From: Pseudomonadota bacterium
Lineage (GTDB): Bacteria > Pseudomonadota > Alphaproteobacteria > Reyranellales > Reyranellaceae
Direction: 5' to 3'
Assembly (NCBI GenBank): GCA_018240695.1
Contig: JAFEFH010000019.1
Span: 1 to 35,146, forward strand
Length of the DNA stretch: 35,146 nt
This document shows positions 1 to 9,054 of the stretch, in pieces (the first letter of the stretch is position 1; each line of letters begins with the position of its first letter). The position numbers and the translations under genes are program-made. The notes below the pieces were generated by a model that was not told the DNA's origin, did no database searches, and worked only from the letters and a program-made list of their open reading frames with translations.

Positions 1-25
1 GGCTCCCCGCGGGGAGCCCTTTTTT
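1..25 (+). terminator. Rho-independent terminator of an upstream plus-strand gene
   Basis: Bases 1-18 are a perfect palindrome (GGCTCCCCGCGGGGAGCC) able to form a 7-9 bp GC stem, followed by a run of six T at 20-25. The T run lies only on the plus-strand side, so it fits a plus-strand gene ending before the window. The minus-strand cyclophilin stops at base 30, so its transcript also enters the hairpin, but without a U tract. Confidence 0.8.
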
Positions 26-29
26 ATCT

Positions 30-494
30 TTAGTCCTTCGCGTCGGCCGCGACCTGGACCTTGATCATCTTGTCCGGGTTGGAGGGCGGCTCGCCCTTCT
101 TGATCTTGTCGACGAACTCCATGCCGGACGTGACCTTGCCCCACACGGTGTATTGGCCGTCGAGGAAGTTCGCGTCCTTGAAGCAGATGAAGAACTGGCT
201 GCGCGCGCTGTTGGGGTCGCTGGTGCGGGCCATCGAGACCGCGCCGCGGCCGTGCGGCTCCTTGCTGAACTCGGCCGGCAGGTGCTCGCCCATGCCGCCC
301 ATGCCGGTGCCGTCGGGATCGCCGGTCTGCGCCATGAAGCCGTCGATCACGCGGTGGAAGACGACGCCGTTGTACTTGCCTTCGCGCGCCAGCTTCTTGA
401 TCTGCGCCACGTGCTTGGGCGCGAGGTCGGGGCGCATCTCGACGACGACGCGGCCGTCCTTGAGATCGATGTAGAGGGTGTTTTCCTTGTCCAT
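30..494 (-). CDS. Cyclophilin-type peptidyl-prolyl isomerase, cytosolic form
   Basis: A 154-residue single-domain cyclophilin that catalyses cis-trans isomerisation of prolyl peptide bonds. The active-site stretch VVFHRVIDGFMAQTGDP (catalytic Arg), the QFFICF strand and the Trp of GQYTVWGKV are all present, and the length matches PpiB-type enzymes. No signal peptide: the protein opens MDKENTLYIDLKDG, so it should stay in the cytoplasm. The start is set by an AAGGAG Shine-Dalgarno that lies inside the last codons of the upstream cyclophilin gene. The two genes are separated by only two bases, which suggests one transcript and coupled translation. Apart from the segment around residues 103-110 and the C-terminal loop, it is nearly identical to that neighbour, so the pair is a tandem duplication. 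Family certain; client proteins unknown. Confidence 0.93.
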   Translation of the reverse strand: MDKENTLYIDLKDGRVVVEMRPDLAPKHVAQIKKLAREGKYNGVVFHRVIDGFMAQTGDPDGTGMGGMGEHLPAEFSKEPHGRGAVSMARTSDPNSARSQFFICFKDANFLDGQYTVWGKVTSGMEFVDKIKKGEPPSNPDKMIKVQVAADAKD

Positions 495-496
495 GA

Positions 497-1042
497 CTAC
501 TCCTTAACGTCCGCGGCGACGCGGACCCTGATCATCTTGTCCTGAGGCGGGGCGACGGCGCCGGAGCCCGGCGCCCCCTTCTTGATCTTGTCGACGAACT
601 GCATGCCCGAAACGACCTTGCCCCACACGGTGTACTGGCCGTCGAGCGAGGGCTGCGGAGCGAAGCAGATGAAGAACTGGCTGCGTGCCGAATTGGGGTC
701 GGCGGTGCGCGCCATGGAAACCGTGCCACGCACATGCGGCTCCTTGCTGAATTCGGCGGGCAGCAGGTCGCCCATGCCGCCGCGGCCGGTGCCCTCGGGG
801 TCGCCGGTCTGCGCCATGAAGCCATCGATCACGCGATGGAAGACGACGCCGTCATACTTGCCCGCGCGGGCGAGCTTCTTGATCTGCGCCACGTGCTTGG
901 GCGCGAGATCGGGGCGCATCTCGATGACGACGCGGCCGTCCTTAAGATCGATATAGAGGGTGTTCTCCTTGTCGGCGGCGAAGGCGCTGCCCGACAGGCC
1001 GAGAACGGCGGTGAGGAAGAGGAAGGCAATGAATGTACGCAT
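497..1042 (-). CDS. Cyclophilin-type peptidyl-prolyl isomerase, exported form
   Basis: A 181-residue cyclophilin with an N-terminal Sec signal peptide: MRTFIAFLFLTAVLGLSG followed by an Ala-x-Ala site (SAFA) near residue 22. The mature enzyme should therefore act in the periplasm as a folding helper for exported proteins. The catalytic HRVIDGFMAQTGDP, QFFICF and YTVWGKV motifs are intact. Relative to the downstream cytosolic copy it has a short Gly/Ala/Pro insertion (GAPGSGAVAPPQ) near the C-terminus. It is the first gene of a two-gene minus-strand unit, and its last codons carry the ribosome-binding site of the second. The roles parallel E. coli PpiA (periplasm) and PpiB (cytosol), but here the two are close tandem paralogues. 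Confidence 0.93.
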   Translation of the reverse strand: MRTFIAFLFLTAVLGLSGSAFAADKENTLYIDLKDGRVVIEMRPDLAPKHVAQIKKLARAGKYDGVVFHRVIDGFMAQTGDPEGTGRGGMGDLLPAEFSKEPHVRGTVSMARTADPNSARSQFFICFAPQPSLDGQYTVWGKVVSGMQFVDKIKKGAPGSGAVAPPQDKMIRVRVAADVKE

Positions 1043-1246
1043 GGCGCGGGACCTTACTGGCAGAGGACTGAATTACAAGCGTGGTGAATTCTTGCAGTAA
1101 AGGCGCGGATTGGGCTCCGCTGGCATGGTTTGCCGTGCCTTTGCCGGAGCGCGCGGGTATGGTGTCGCTGCGACCGGCGTGGGGCCCGGAGGATTTTGCC
1201 GGGTTCGGTCGCGTGATTTTGGGAAGTTCATAGTCAAAGCGGATTT

Positions 1247-2956
1247 TTGGATGACCGCGTCGAGCGGCTGGGGCCTTGTGCGCAAGGCGAGTGGGCCCCT
1301 TTGAGTTCCGTCCTGGAGAAGCCGGACGCCGTCCCCGTTGACGGTCTTTCCGAGCAGCGTCCGCTCGACCGGATTTTGACGTTCGAGGACGGGGATCCGC
1401 GCTTCCGGCCGATGCAGGAGGCGTGGACCGCATTTGCCGCGGAGATGGGCGATGCGACGCGTGAGGCGCTCGGCAGCGACCGCTCGCCGGCCGAGATCAC
1501 CTATGATGTGGGCGCGCTGCTGCACAATTTCTTCCGCACGCGCGGCGTGACGCTCGCCACTTATGAACTGCGTGCCCTCGCCACAGAGCTCGTGGGCGCC
1601 GGCAGGATCGAGAAGGTGGCCGGCACTGCATCGCCGCCACCGGTGACGGTGACTGCCGCTGCGCCCGAAGCGACGCCGGTCGAGCAAGAGCGCGCGTCCG
1701 GCGAACTCGTGTCGTTCGACGCGGCTGCTCCGCAATCCGAAGACGCGTGGACGGGAGAGGACAAGCCTGCGCCTGCACCGTCCGTGCCCGACACGTCGTT
1801 CGAAGCGCCGCCCTCCCGGCTGGTCAATCTGTTGGGGCGCGAAGCCGCGTCCTTCGACCGGCTGCTCGGTCGCGTGGTCGAAAAGGCGCGGTCGCGGATC
1901 GATGCGTCGGGAATCGGCGGCGAGCGCGCGCGCGCGCGACAAGAAATCGATGCGGCGATCGACGAGGTGGCGCGCGGACAGGCAGGCACGCTGCCGGACG
2001 ATGTCCATGCGCGCCTGTCGCTGGCGGCGCTGAGCGAGATCTGCGGCCTTGGACTGATCGATCGACTATGGGCCGACCGTTCCGTGCGTGCCATATTCGT
2101 CGATGGGCCGCAGACGGTCCATGTCGACCGAAACGGCGTGCGCGAGCCGGCGCCCGAGACCTTCCGCAGCGACGCGCATCTTCTCGAGATTGCGCGGCGG
2201 CTCGCGCGGCCCTTGTCCGAAGGTGTGGTCGAATTCCAATTGCGCGACGGCGGCACCGGTCTGGTGATCTTCCCGCCGGCCGCGCCGTCCGGGCCGGTGC
2301 TGGCGATCCGCCGGGCCGCGCCGGGGCAGGCGACGTTCGATCGGCTGATCGCGTCGGACGTCATTGACGCGCGGATCGCGGGTCTATTGCAACTGGCGGG
2401 GCGGGCGCGCCTGCGCGTTCTCGTTCTGGGACCGGATGGCTCGGGCAAGACCTCGCTGCTGGCCGCGATCGCGCGCGATGCCGCGCTTCAGCGCGTGGCG
2501 ACCCTGGCCCGGCACCGCGAGTTCGCCTGGCCCTCCGATTCCAAGATCGAACTCGTGGCCGATGGTGGCGAAGCGGGCGAGGGAACGCCCTATCGAGTGC
2601 TGATGTCGGCCGCGATGCGCCTCCAGCCCGACCTGCTGGTGCTCGACTCGGTGCGGATCGAGGACGTCCCGGCTCTCGGCGAACGCCTGAAACGCGGGGC
2701 GCGGGGTGTCGTGGCGGCGGTTGAACCGGCGACGGCGGCCGGGGTGCTGGCCCGCTGTGCCGACCTGGTCGTGCGTCTCGGGAAGGGACCGGACGGCCAT
2801 TTCCGCGTCGTTTCCTTGGAGGACGGTGCCGGAATGGCCCTGGTTATCCACGACGGCAGCCGGTTCGGCTGGAATTTCGCAGGCGAGCCCGCCTTTGGCG
2901 CGACCGTCCGGGAAGCCGGATATGGCGAGGCTTTATCGCGTGTTTTGCGCCAATAA
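1247..2956 (+). CDS. Orphan, degenerate CpaF/VirB11-like secretion ATPase family protein
   Basis: Residues about 190-569 resemble the CpaF/T2SS/T4SS ATPase family. An N-terminal helical part ends GLGLIDRLWADRSVRAIFVD (family pattern: G-x-G-x-I/L-x-x-L-x-x-D...I-x-V-x-G), followed by a P-loop GPDGSGKT at 395-402 and a Walker-B-like LLVLDS ending at 468. Two key positions differ from the family: the GEVRG box Glu is Ser468 (LDSVRIEDV) and the His of the TTIHANT box is Glu493 (VAAVEPAT). ATP binding is plausible but normal hydrolysis is doubtful. Residues 1-190 are an extra region: a helical segment (45-120) and an Ala/Pro/Glu-rich linker. No pilus or secretion genes are nearby. The start is uncertain: TTG 1247 is the longest form, and TTG 1301, preceded by AAGGCGAG, is an alternative. 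Function unknown. Confidence 0.75.
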   Translation: MDDRVERLGPCAQGEWAPLSSVLEKPDAVPVDGLSEQRPLDRILTFEDGDPRFRPMQEAWTAFAAEMGDATREALGSDRSPAEITYDVGALLHNFFRTRGVTLATYELRALATELVGAGRIEKVAGTASPPPVTVTAAAPEATPVEQERASGELVSFDAAAPQSEDAWTGEDKPAPAPSVPDTSFEAPPSRLVNLLGREAASFDRLLGRVVEKARSRIDASGIGGERARARQEIDAAIDEVARGQAGTLPDDVHARLSLAALSEICGLGLIDRLWADRSVRAIFVDGPQTVHVDRNGVREPAPETFRSDAHLLEIARRLARPLSEGVVEFQLRDGGTGLVIFPPAAPSGPVLAIRRAAPGQATFDRLIASDVIDARIAGLLQLAGRARLRVLVLGPDGSGKTSLLAAIARDAALQRVATLARHREFAWPSDSKIELVADGGEAGEGTPYRVLMSAAMRLQPDLLVLDSVRIEDVPALGERLKRGARGVVAAVEPATAAGVLARCADLVVRLGKGPDGHFRVVSLEDGAGMALVIHDGSRFGWNFAGEPAFGATVREAGYGEALSRVLRQ

Positions 2957-3096
2957 CTGCGACGGGCCGCCACATACCGGCCAACATCGAAAACCCGTTA
3001 CCACAAACTCCCATATCTGGTACTAACCGCTTGGAAAATGCGGAGGATTTTGCGGGTCGGAACCGTTCGGGACCGATCTGCCGAGGGGACGATTGC

Positions 3097-5609
<2,513 letters not shown>

Positions 5610-5624
5610 GAACTTGAGGAGCGG

Positions 5625-5645
5625 AGGCGCCAGCGACTGGCGCCT
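5625..5645 (+). other. Intercistronic hairpin between ctaD and ctaB
   Basis: A 9-bp perfect stem, AGGCGCCAG (5625-5633) with CTGGCGCCT (5637-5645), closed by a CGA loop. No T run follows, so a simple intrinsic terminator is unlikely. It lies 15 bases after the ctaD stop and 15 bases before the ctaB start. It may protect the abundant ctaCD message or mark an RNA processing point. Structure is read directly; role is inferred. Confidence 0.55.
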
Positions 5646-5660
5646 TCGCCTTGAAGGGCA

Positions 5661-6596
5661 ATGAGCGACACAGCACACGGAATCTGGACGAACGCGGCGG
5701 CCGATACGCAGCCGGCGACCGTGCGCGACTACTTCGCCCTGCTGAAGCCGCGCGTCATGTCGCTCGTCGTCTTCACGGCGCTGATCGGGCTGGTGATCGC
5801 GCCGGCCCACATCCATCCGTTCACCGCCGCGGTCGCGGTACTGGCGGTGGCGCTGGGTTCCGGCGCGGCCGGCGCCATCAACATGTGGTTCGAGCGCGAC
5901 CTCGACGCGAAGATGGCGCGCACCGCCAACCGGCCGCTGCCGCGCGGCCGCGTGGCGCCCGACGATGCGCTGGGGCTCGGCGTGTTGCTCTCGCTTTTCT
6001 CGCTGGTGCTGATGTCGGCGGCGACGAACTACGTCGCTACCGCGCTGTTGGCCGCGGCGATCCTGTTCTATGTCTTCATCTACACGATCTGGTTGAAGCG
6101 CCGCACGCCGCAGAACATCGTGATCGGCGGGGCCGCCGGCGCCTTCCCGCCGATGATCGGCTGGGCCGCCGCGACCGGCGACGTGTCGTGGGTCGGCGTC
6201 GCGCTGTTCCTGCTGATCTTCCTATGGACGCCGCCGCACTTCTGGGCGCTCTCGCTCTATCGCAGCGAGGACTATCGCCGCGCCGGCGTGCCGATGATGC
6301 CGGTGGTGGCGGGCGCGCGCGCCACCAAGCGCCAGATGCTGGCCTACACGCTGGTGTTGCTGCCGGTGGCATTGGCGCCGACGCTGCTGGGCGCCGTCGG
6401 CTGGATCTACGGCGCCGTGGCCGCCGGCATGAGCCTCGCCTTCATCGGCCAGGCGCTCGCCGTGCTGCGGGCGTCCGACGACGAGGGCGGCCATCCCGCC
6501 GCCCGGCGCATGTTCAAGTTCTCGCTGCTCTATCTCGCAGTCCTGTTTGCCGCTCTGCCGATCGACCTGGTCGTGGCGCGGATGATCGGCGGATGA
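5661..6596 (+). CDS. ctaB: Protoheme IX farnesyltransferase (heme O synthase)
   Basis: A 311-residue UbiA-superfamily prenyltransferase that transfers a farnesyl group to heme B, giving heme O, the precursor of heme A for subunit I. The two Asp-rich substrate motifs are present: NMWFERDLDAKMART (first) and the later YRSEDYRRAGVPMMP region. The conserved cytoplasmic loop YTIWLKRRTPQNIVIGG, then GAAGAFPPMIGW, is intact. About eight to nine hydrophobic helices indicate an inner-membrane protein. The start at 5661 has a GAAGGG ribosome-binding site. Its TGA overlaps the ATG of the next small gene by the usual four bases. Confidence 0.96.
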   Translation: MSDTAHGIWTNAAADTQPATVRDYFALLKPRVMSLVVFTALIGLVIAPAHIHPFTAAVAVLAVALGSGAAGAINMWFERDLDAKMARTANRPLPRGRVAPDDALGLGVLLSLFSLVLMSAATNYVATALLAAAILFYVFIYTIWLKRRTPQNIVIGGAAGAFPPMIGWAAATGDVSWVGVALFLLIFLWTPPHFWALSLYRSEDYRRAGVPMMPVVAGARATKRQMLAYTLVLLPVALAPTLLGAVGWIYGAVAAGMSLAFIGQALAVLRASDDEGGHPAARRMFKFSLLYLAVLFAALPIDLVVARMIGG

Positions 6597-6745
6597 GCGT
6601 CATGGCCGACGACCGCCGTCCGGGCGACACCGACATGCACCGCCGCCAGCGGTCGAAGAACCTGTTCATGCTGGGCGCGCTCCTCGTCGTCGTCGTGGTC
6701 TTCTTCGCCCTGACGATCGTGCGCCTGCGGGGGACCCTGCTGTGA
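6593..6745 (+). CDS. Small single-pass membrane protein of the cta operon (CoxF-like position)
   Basis: A 50-residue ORF wedged between ctaB and ctaG, overlapping each by four bases (ATGA at 6593-6596; GTGA at 6742-6745). It has a charged N-terminus rich in Asp, Arg and His (residues 5-22), then one hydrophobic helix (about 24-44) ending in an Arg-rich tail. Alphaproteobacterial cox operons often carry a comparable short membrane ORF here, sometimes called coxF; I base the assignment on position and topology, not on a motif. It could be an assembly factor or a small oxidase subunit. An internal ATG at 6602 would give 47 residues. The double overlap makes it very likely to be translated. Confidence 0.8.
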   Translation: MSVMADDRRPGDTDMHRRQRSKNLFMLGALLVVVVVFFALTIVRLRGTLL

Positions 6746-7332
6746 GCGTCAGGTTCGACAAGAACGCGCGCATCGCCTGGAGCCTGGTGGCCGTGATCGG
6801 CGGCATGCTGGCGCTGTCCTACGCCGCGTCGCCGCTCTACGAGGCCTTCTGCAAGGCCACCGGGTTCGGCGGGACGCCGCGTGTCGCCGTCGAGGGCGAT
6901 CGCCCGATCCTGAACCGCACGGTCGAGGTCCGGTTCGACACCAACGTCGACCCCAACCTCGCCTGGCGTTTCGAGCCGGTGCAGCGGGCGGTCAAGGTCA
7001 AGCTCGGCGAGGAGAAGCTCGTCTTCTTCCGCGCGACCAACCGCTCGCAGCGGCCGATCGTCGGCACCGCGACCTACAACGTGACGCCCGAGCCCGCCGG
7101 CCCGTGGTTCAACAAGATCCAATGCTTCTGCTTCACCGAGCAGTTGCTTCAGCCGGGTCAGTCGGTCGATATGCCCGTGATTTTCTTCGTCGATCCCGAC
7201 ATGGACAAGGATCGGCGGTACGACAACGTCCGCACCATCACGCTCTCGTATACTTTCTTCGAGTCGAAGACGGAGCGGGCGAAGACTTTGCTCGGCGGCG
7301 TGCCCGCCGGCGGAACTGGAAAGGGTGGCTAA
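6742..7332 (+). CDS. ctaG: Cytochrome c oxidase assembly protein CtaG/Cox11
   Basis: A 196-residue copper chaperone that delivers copper to the CuB site of subunit I. One N-terminal membrane anchor (about 11-30) is followed by a periplasmic immunoglobulin-like domain. The copper-binding CFCF motif is at Cys128 and Cys130 (IQCFCFTEQ), and the conserved membrane-proximal Cys is Cys37 (YEAFCKATGFGGT). The start is GTG 6742, overlapping the stop of the small upstream ORF. The length is typical. The C-terminal tail is Gly-rich. The gene ends one base before the preferred ctaE start. Confidence 0.96.
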   Translation: MSVRFDKNARIAWSLVAVIGGMLALSYAASPLYEAFCKATGFGGTPRVAVEGDRPILNRTVEVRFDTNVDPNLAWRFEPVQRAVKVKLGEEKLVFFRATNRSQRPIVGTATYNVTPEPAGPWFNKIQCFCFTEQLLQPGQSVDMPVIFFVDPDMDKDRRYDNVRTITLSYTFFESKTERAKTLLGGVPAGGTGKGG

Positions 7333-7333
7333 A

Positions 7334-8209
7334 ATGTCCGACGGCGCGCCAAAGCATCCGTATCACCTGGTAGATCCGAGCCCGTGGCCGGCGCTCGGCG
7401 CGCTCGCCGGCTTCATCCTGGCCTTCGGCGCCACGCTCGGCATGCATCCCGACATTTTGGGGCCGCACGTCGCCGAGATGATGAAGGCGATCCACTGGTG
7501 GGTCGTGGTGCCGGGCTTCCTGCTGGTCCTGTCGGTCATGTACTGGTGGTGGAGCGACGTCATCGCCGAGTCGCGCAAGTATCACACCGCGGTGGTCCAG
7601 CTCGGCCTGCGCTATGGCATGATCCTGTTCATCGCCTCGGAGGTGCTGTTCTTCGCCGCCTTCTTCTGGGCGTTCTTCGACGCATCGATCTATCACGCCG
7701 CCGCCGAGATGCCGGCGCGCACCGAGGCCAACGGCGGCATCTGGCCGCCGAAGGGCATCCACGTGATCCCGGCGTTCGACCTGCCGTTCATGAACACGCT
7801 GATCCTGCTGCTGTCGGGCACCACGGTGACCTGGGCGCATCACGCGATCCTCGAGGGCAAGAACAAGGACGCGGTCCGCGGCCTTCTGGCCACGGTGATC
7901 CTGGGCGCCTGCTTCACGGGCATCCAGGTCTACGAGTACGCCCACGCGCCGTTCGGCTTCTCCGACAACATCTATACGTCGACCTTCTTCATGGCGACGG
8001 GCTTCCACGGCTTCCACGTGTTCGTCGGGACGACCTTCCTCCTGGTCTGCATGTTCCGTGCAATGAAGGGTCAGTTCACGCCCAAGCAGCACTTCGGCTT
8101 CGAGGCCGCTGCCTGGTACTGGCATTTCGTCGACGTGGTGTGGCTGTTCCTCTTCGTCTGCGTCTACTGGTGGGGCGCCGGCAACGCGCCGCTCGCCGTC
8201 CACCACTAG
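7334..8209 (+). CDS. ctaE: Cytochrome c oxidase subunit III
   Basis: A 291-residue, seven-helix subunit that stabilises the oxidase and supports proton uptake into the D channel. Family hallmarks: the N-terminal KHPYHLVDPSPWP, the lipid-binding Glu in ASEVLFF, TGFHGFHV, and the C-terminal AAWYWHFVDVVWLFLF. ATG 7334 is chosen over the in-frame GTG 7325 because 7325 overlaps the ctaG stop and an AAAGGG lies at the right distance from 7334. The DUF983 gene that often follows ctaE in alphaproteobacteria is absent; a strong hairpin and surf1 follow instead. Confidence 0.97.
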   Translation: MSDGAPKHPYHLVDPSPWPALGALAGFILAFGATLGMHPDILGPHVAEMMKAIHWWVVVPGFLLVLSVMYWWWSDVIAESRKYHTAVVQLGLRYGMILFIASEVLFFAAFFWAFFDASIYHAAAEMPARTEANGGIWPPKGIHVIPAFDLPFMNTLILLLSGTTVTWAHHAILEGKNKDAVRGLLATVILGACFTGIQVYEYAHAPFGFSDNIYTSTFFMATGFHGFHVFVGTTFLLVCMFRAMKGQFTPKQHFGFEAAAWYWHFVDVVWLFLFVCVYWWGAGNAPLAVHH

Positions 8210-8234
8210 AGACCGCGGAAAAGGTCTATGATCG

Positions 8235-8269
8235 GAACCGCCGGGGCGCTCCCCGGCGGTTCGTCTTTT
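8235..8269 (+). terminator. Probable terminator or attenuator after ctaE
   Basis: A 12-bp perfect stem (8235-8246 with 8251-8262, GAACCGCCGGGG arm) with a CGCT loop, followed by GTCTTTT. The stem is very strong and the U tract short, so it may terminate only part of the transcripts, lowering surf1 and downstream genes relative to the oxidase subunits. Confidence 0.6.
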
Positions 8270-8304
8270 CGGAGCTCTCCAACGGGACCAGGAAGGATCG
8301 TCCG

Positions 8305-9054
8305 ATGTTCAGGTTGAGGCCGCTGCTGTGGCCGACGGTCGTCTCGCTGCCGATCCTGGCGCTCTGCCTGGCGCTGGGCGTCTGGCAGATGGAGCGCCGC
8401 GAATGGAAGCGCGACATCCTCGACCGCATCGCCGCCAACCAGTCGGCGCCGCCGATTTCGTTCGACGCGCTCCTGAAGGCCGATCCGCTGCGCCGCGAGT
8501 ACGGCAAGGTGACCGTTGCGGGCACCTTCCTGCACGACAAGGAATTCCATCTCGCGGCGCGCAGCCGGGGCAACGACGTCGGCATCCAGGTCGTGACGCC
8601 GGTCGTGACCGACCGCGGCGCCATCGTCCTGTTCGACCGCGGCTGGGTGCCCTCGCTCAAGAAGGACCCGGCCAAGCGCCTGGAGGGCCAGGTCGCGGGG
8701 CGCGTCCAGCTCACCGGCGTCGTGCGCCGCGCCCAGGTGCAGCGCCAGTTCGCGCCCGACAATGCGCCCGACCGGAACATCTGGTTCCATGTCGACGTGC
8801 CGCTGATGCGCAAGCTCGCGGGCGGCGCGCCCGATCCGGTGCTCGACACGTTCTTCCTCGAGGCCGACGCCACACCCAATCCTGGCGGCCTGCCGATCGG
8901 CGGCCAGACGCGGCTCGACATCCCCAACGACCATCTCCAGTACGCGATCACCTGGTTCCTGATCGGACTCGCGCTGGTCGGCGTCTATCTCGCCTATCAC
9001 TGGGAGAACGGCCGCCTGACGGTGAACGGCAGGACGAAGGCGCCCGCGCCGTGA
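8305..9054 (+). CDS. Surf1 family oxidase assembly protein
   Basis: A 249-residue Surf1/Shy1 protein, implicated in heme a3 insertion during oxidase assembly. Topology matches the family: one membrane helix near the N-terminus (about 6-24), a long periplasmic domain, and a second helix (about 218-238) near the C-terminus. The Surf1 LALGVWQMERREWK opening, the FDRGWVPS motif and the HLQYAITWFLIGLALVGVYL ending are visible. ATG 8305 follows a clear AGGAAGGA. The frame is open far upstream but that part overlaps ctaE. The stop overlaps the next GTG start by four bases. Confidence 0.93.
   Translation: MFRLRPLLWPTVVSLPILALCLALGVWQMERREWKRDILDRIAANQSAPPISFDALLKADPLRREYGKVTVAGTFLHDKEFHLAARSRGNDVGIQVVTPVVTDRGAIVLFDRGWVPSLKKDPAKRLEGQVAGRVQLTGVVRRAQVQRQFAPDNAPDRNIWFHVDVPLMRKLAGGAPDPVLDTFFLEADATPNPGGLPIGGQTRLDIPNDHLQYAITWFLIGLALVGVYLAYHWENGRLTVNGRTKAPAP

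Noticed and set aside
2998..3026. TTACCA-17-TACTAA as a ctaC promoter
   Set aside because: Spacing is right, but the -10 matches the consensus at only three positions; too weak to list as a feature.
3031..3096. N-terminal extension of CtaC from an upstream TTG
   Set aside because: It would place 22 non-homologous residues before the signal peptide; ATG 3097 has a good ribosome-binding site.
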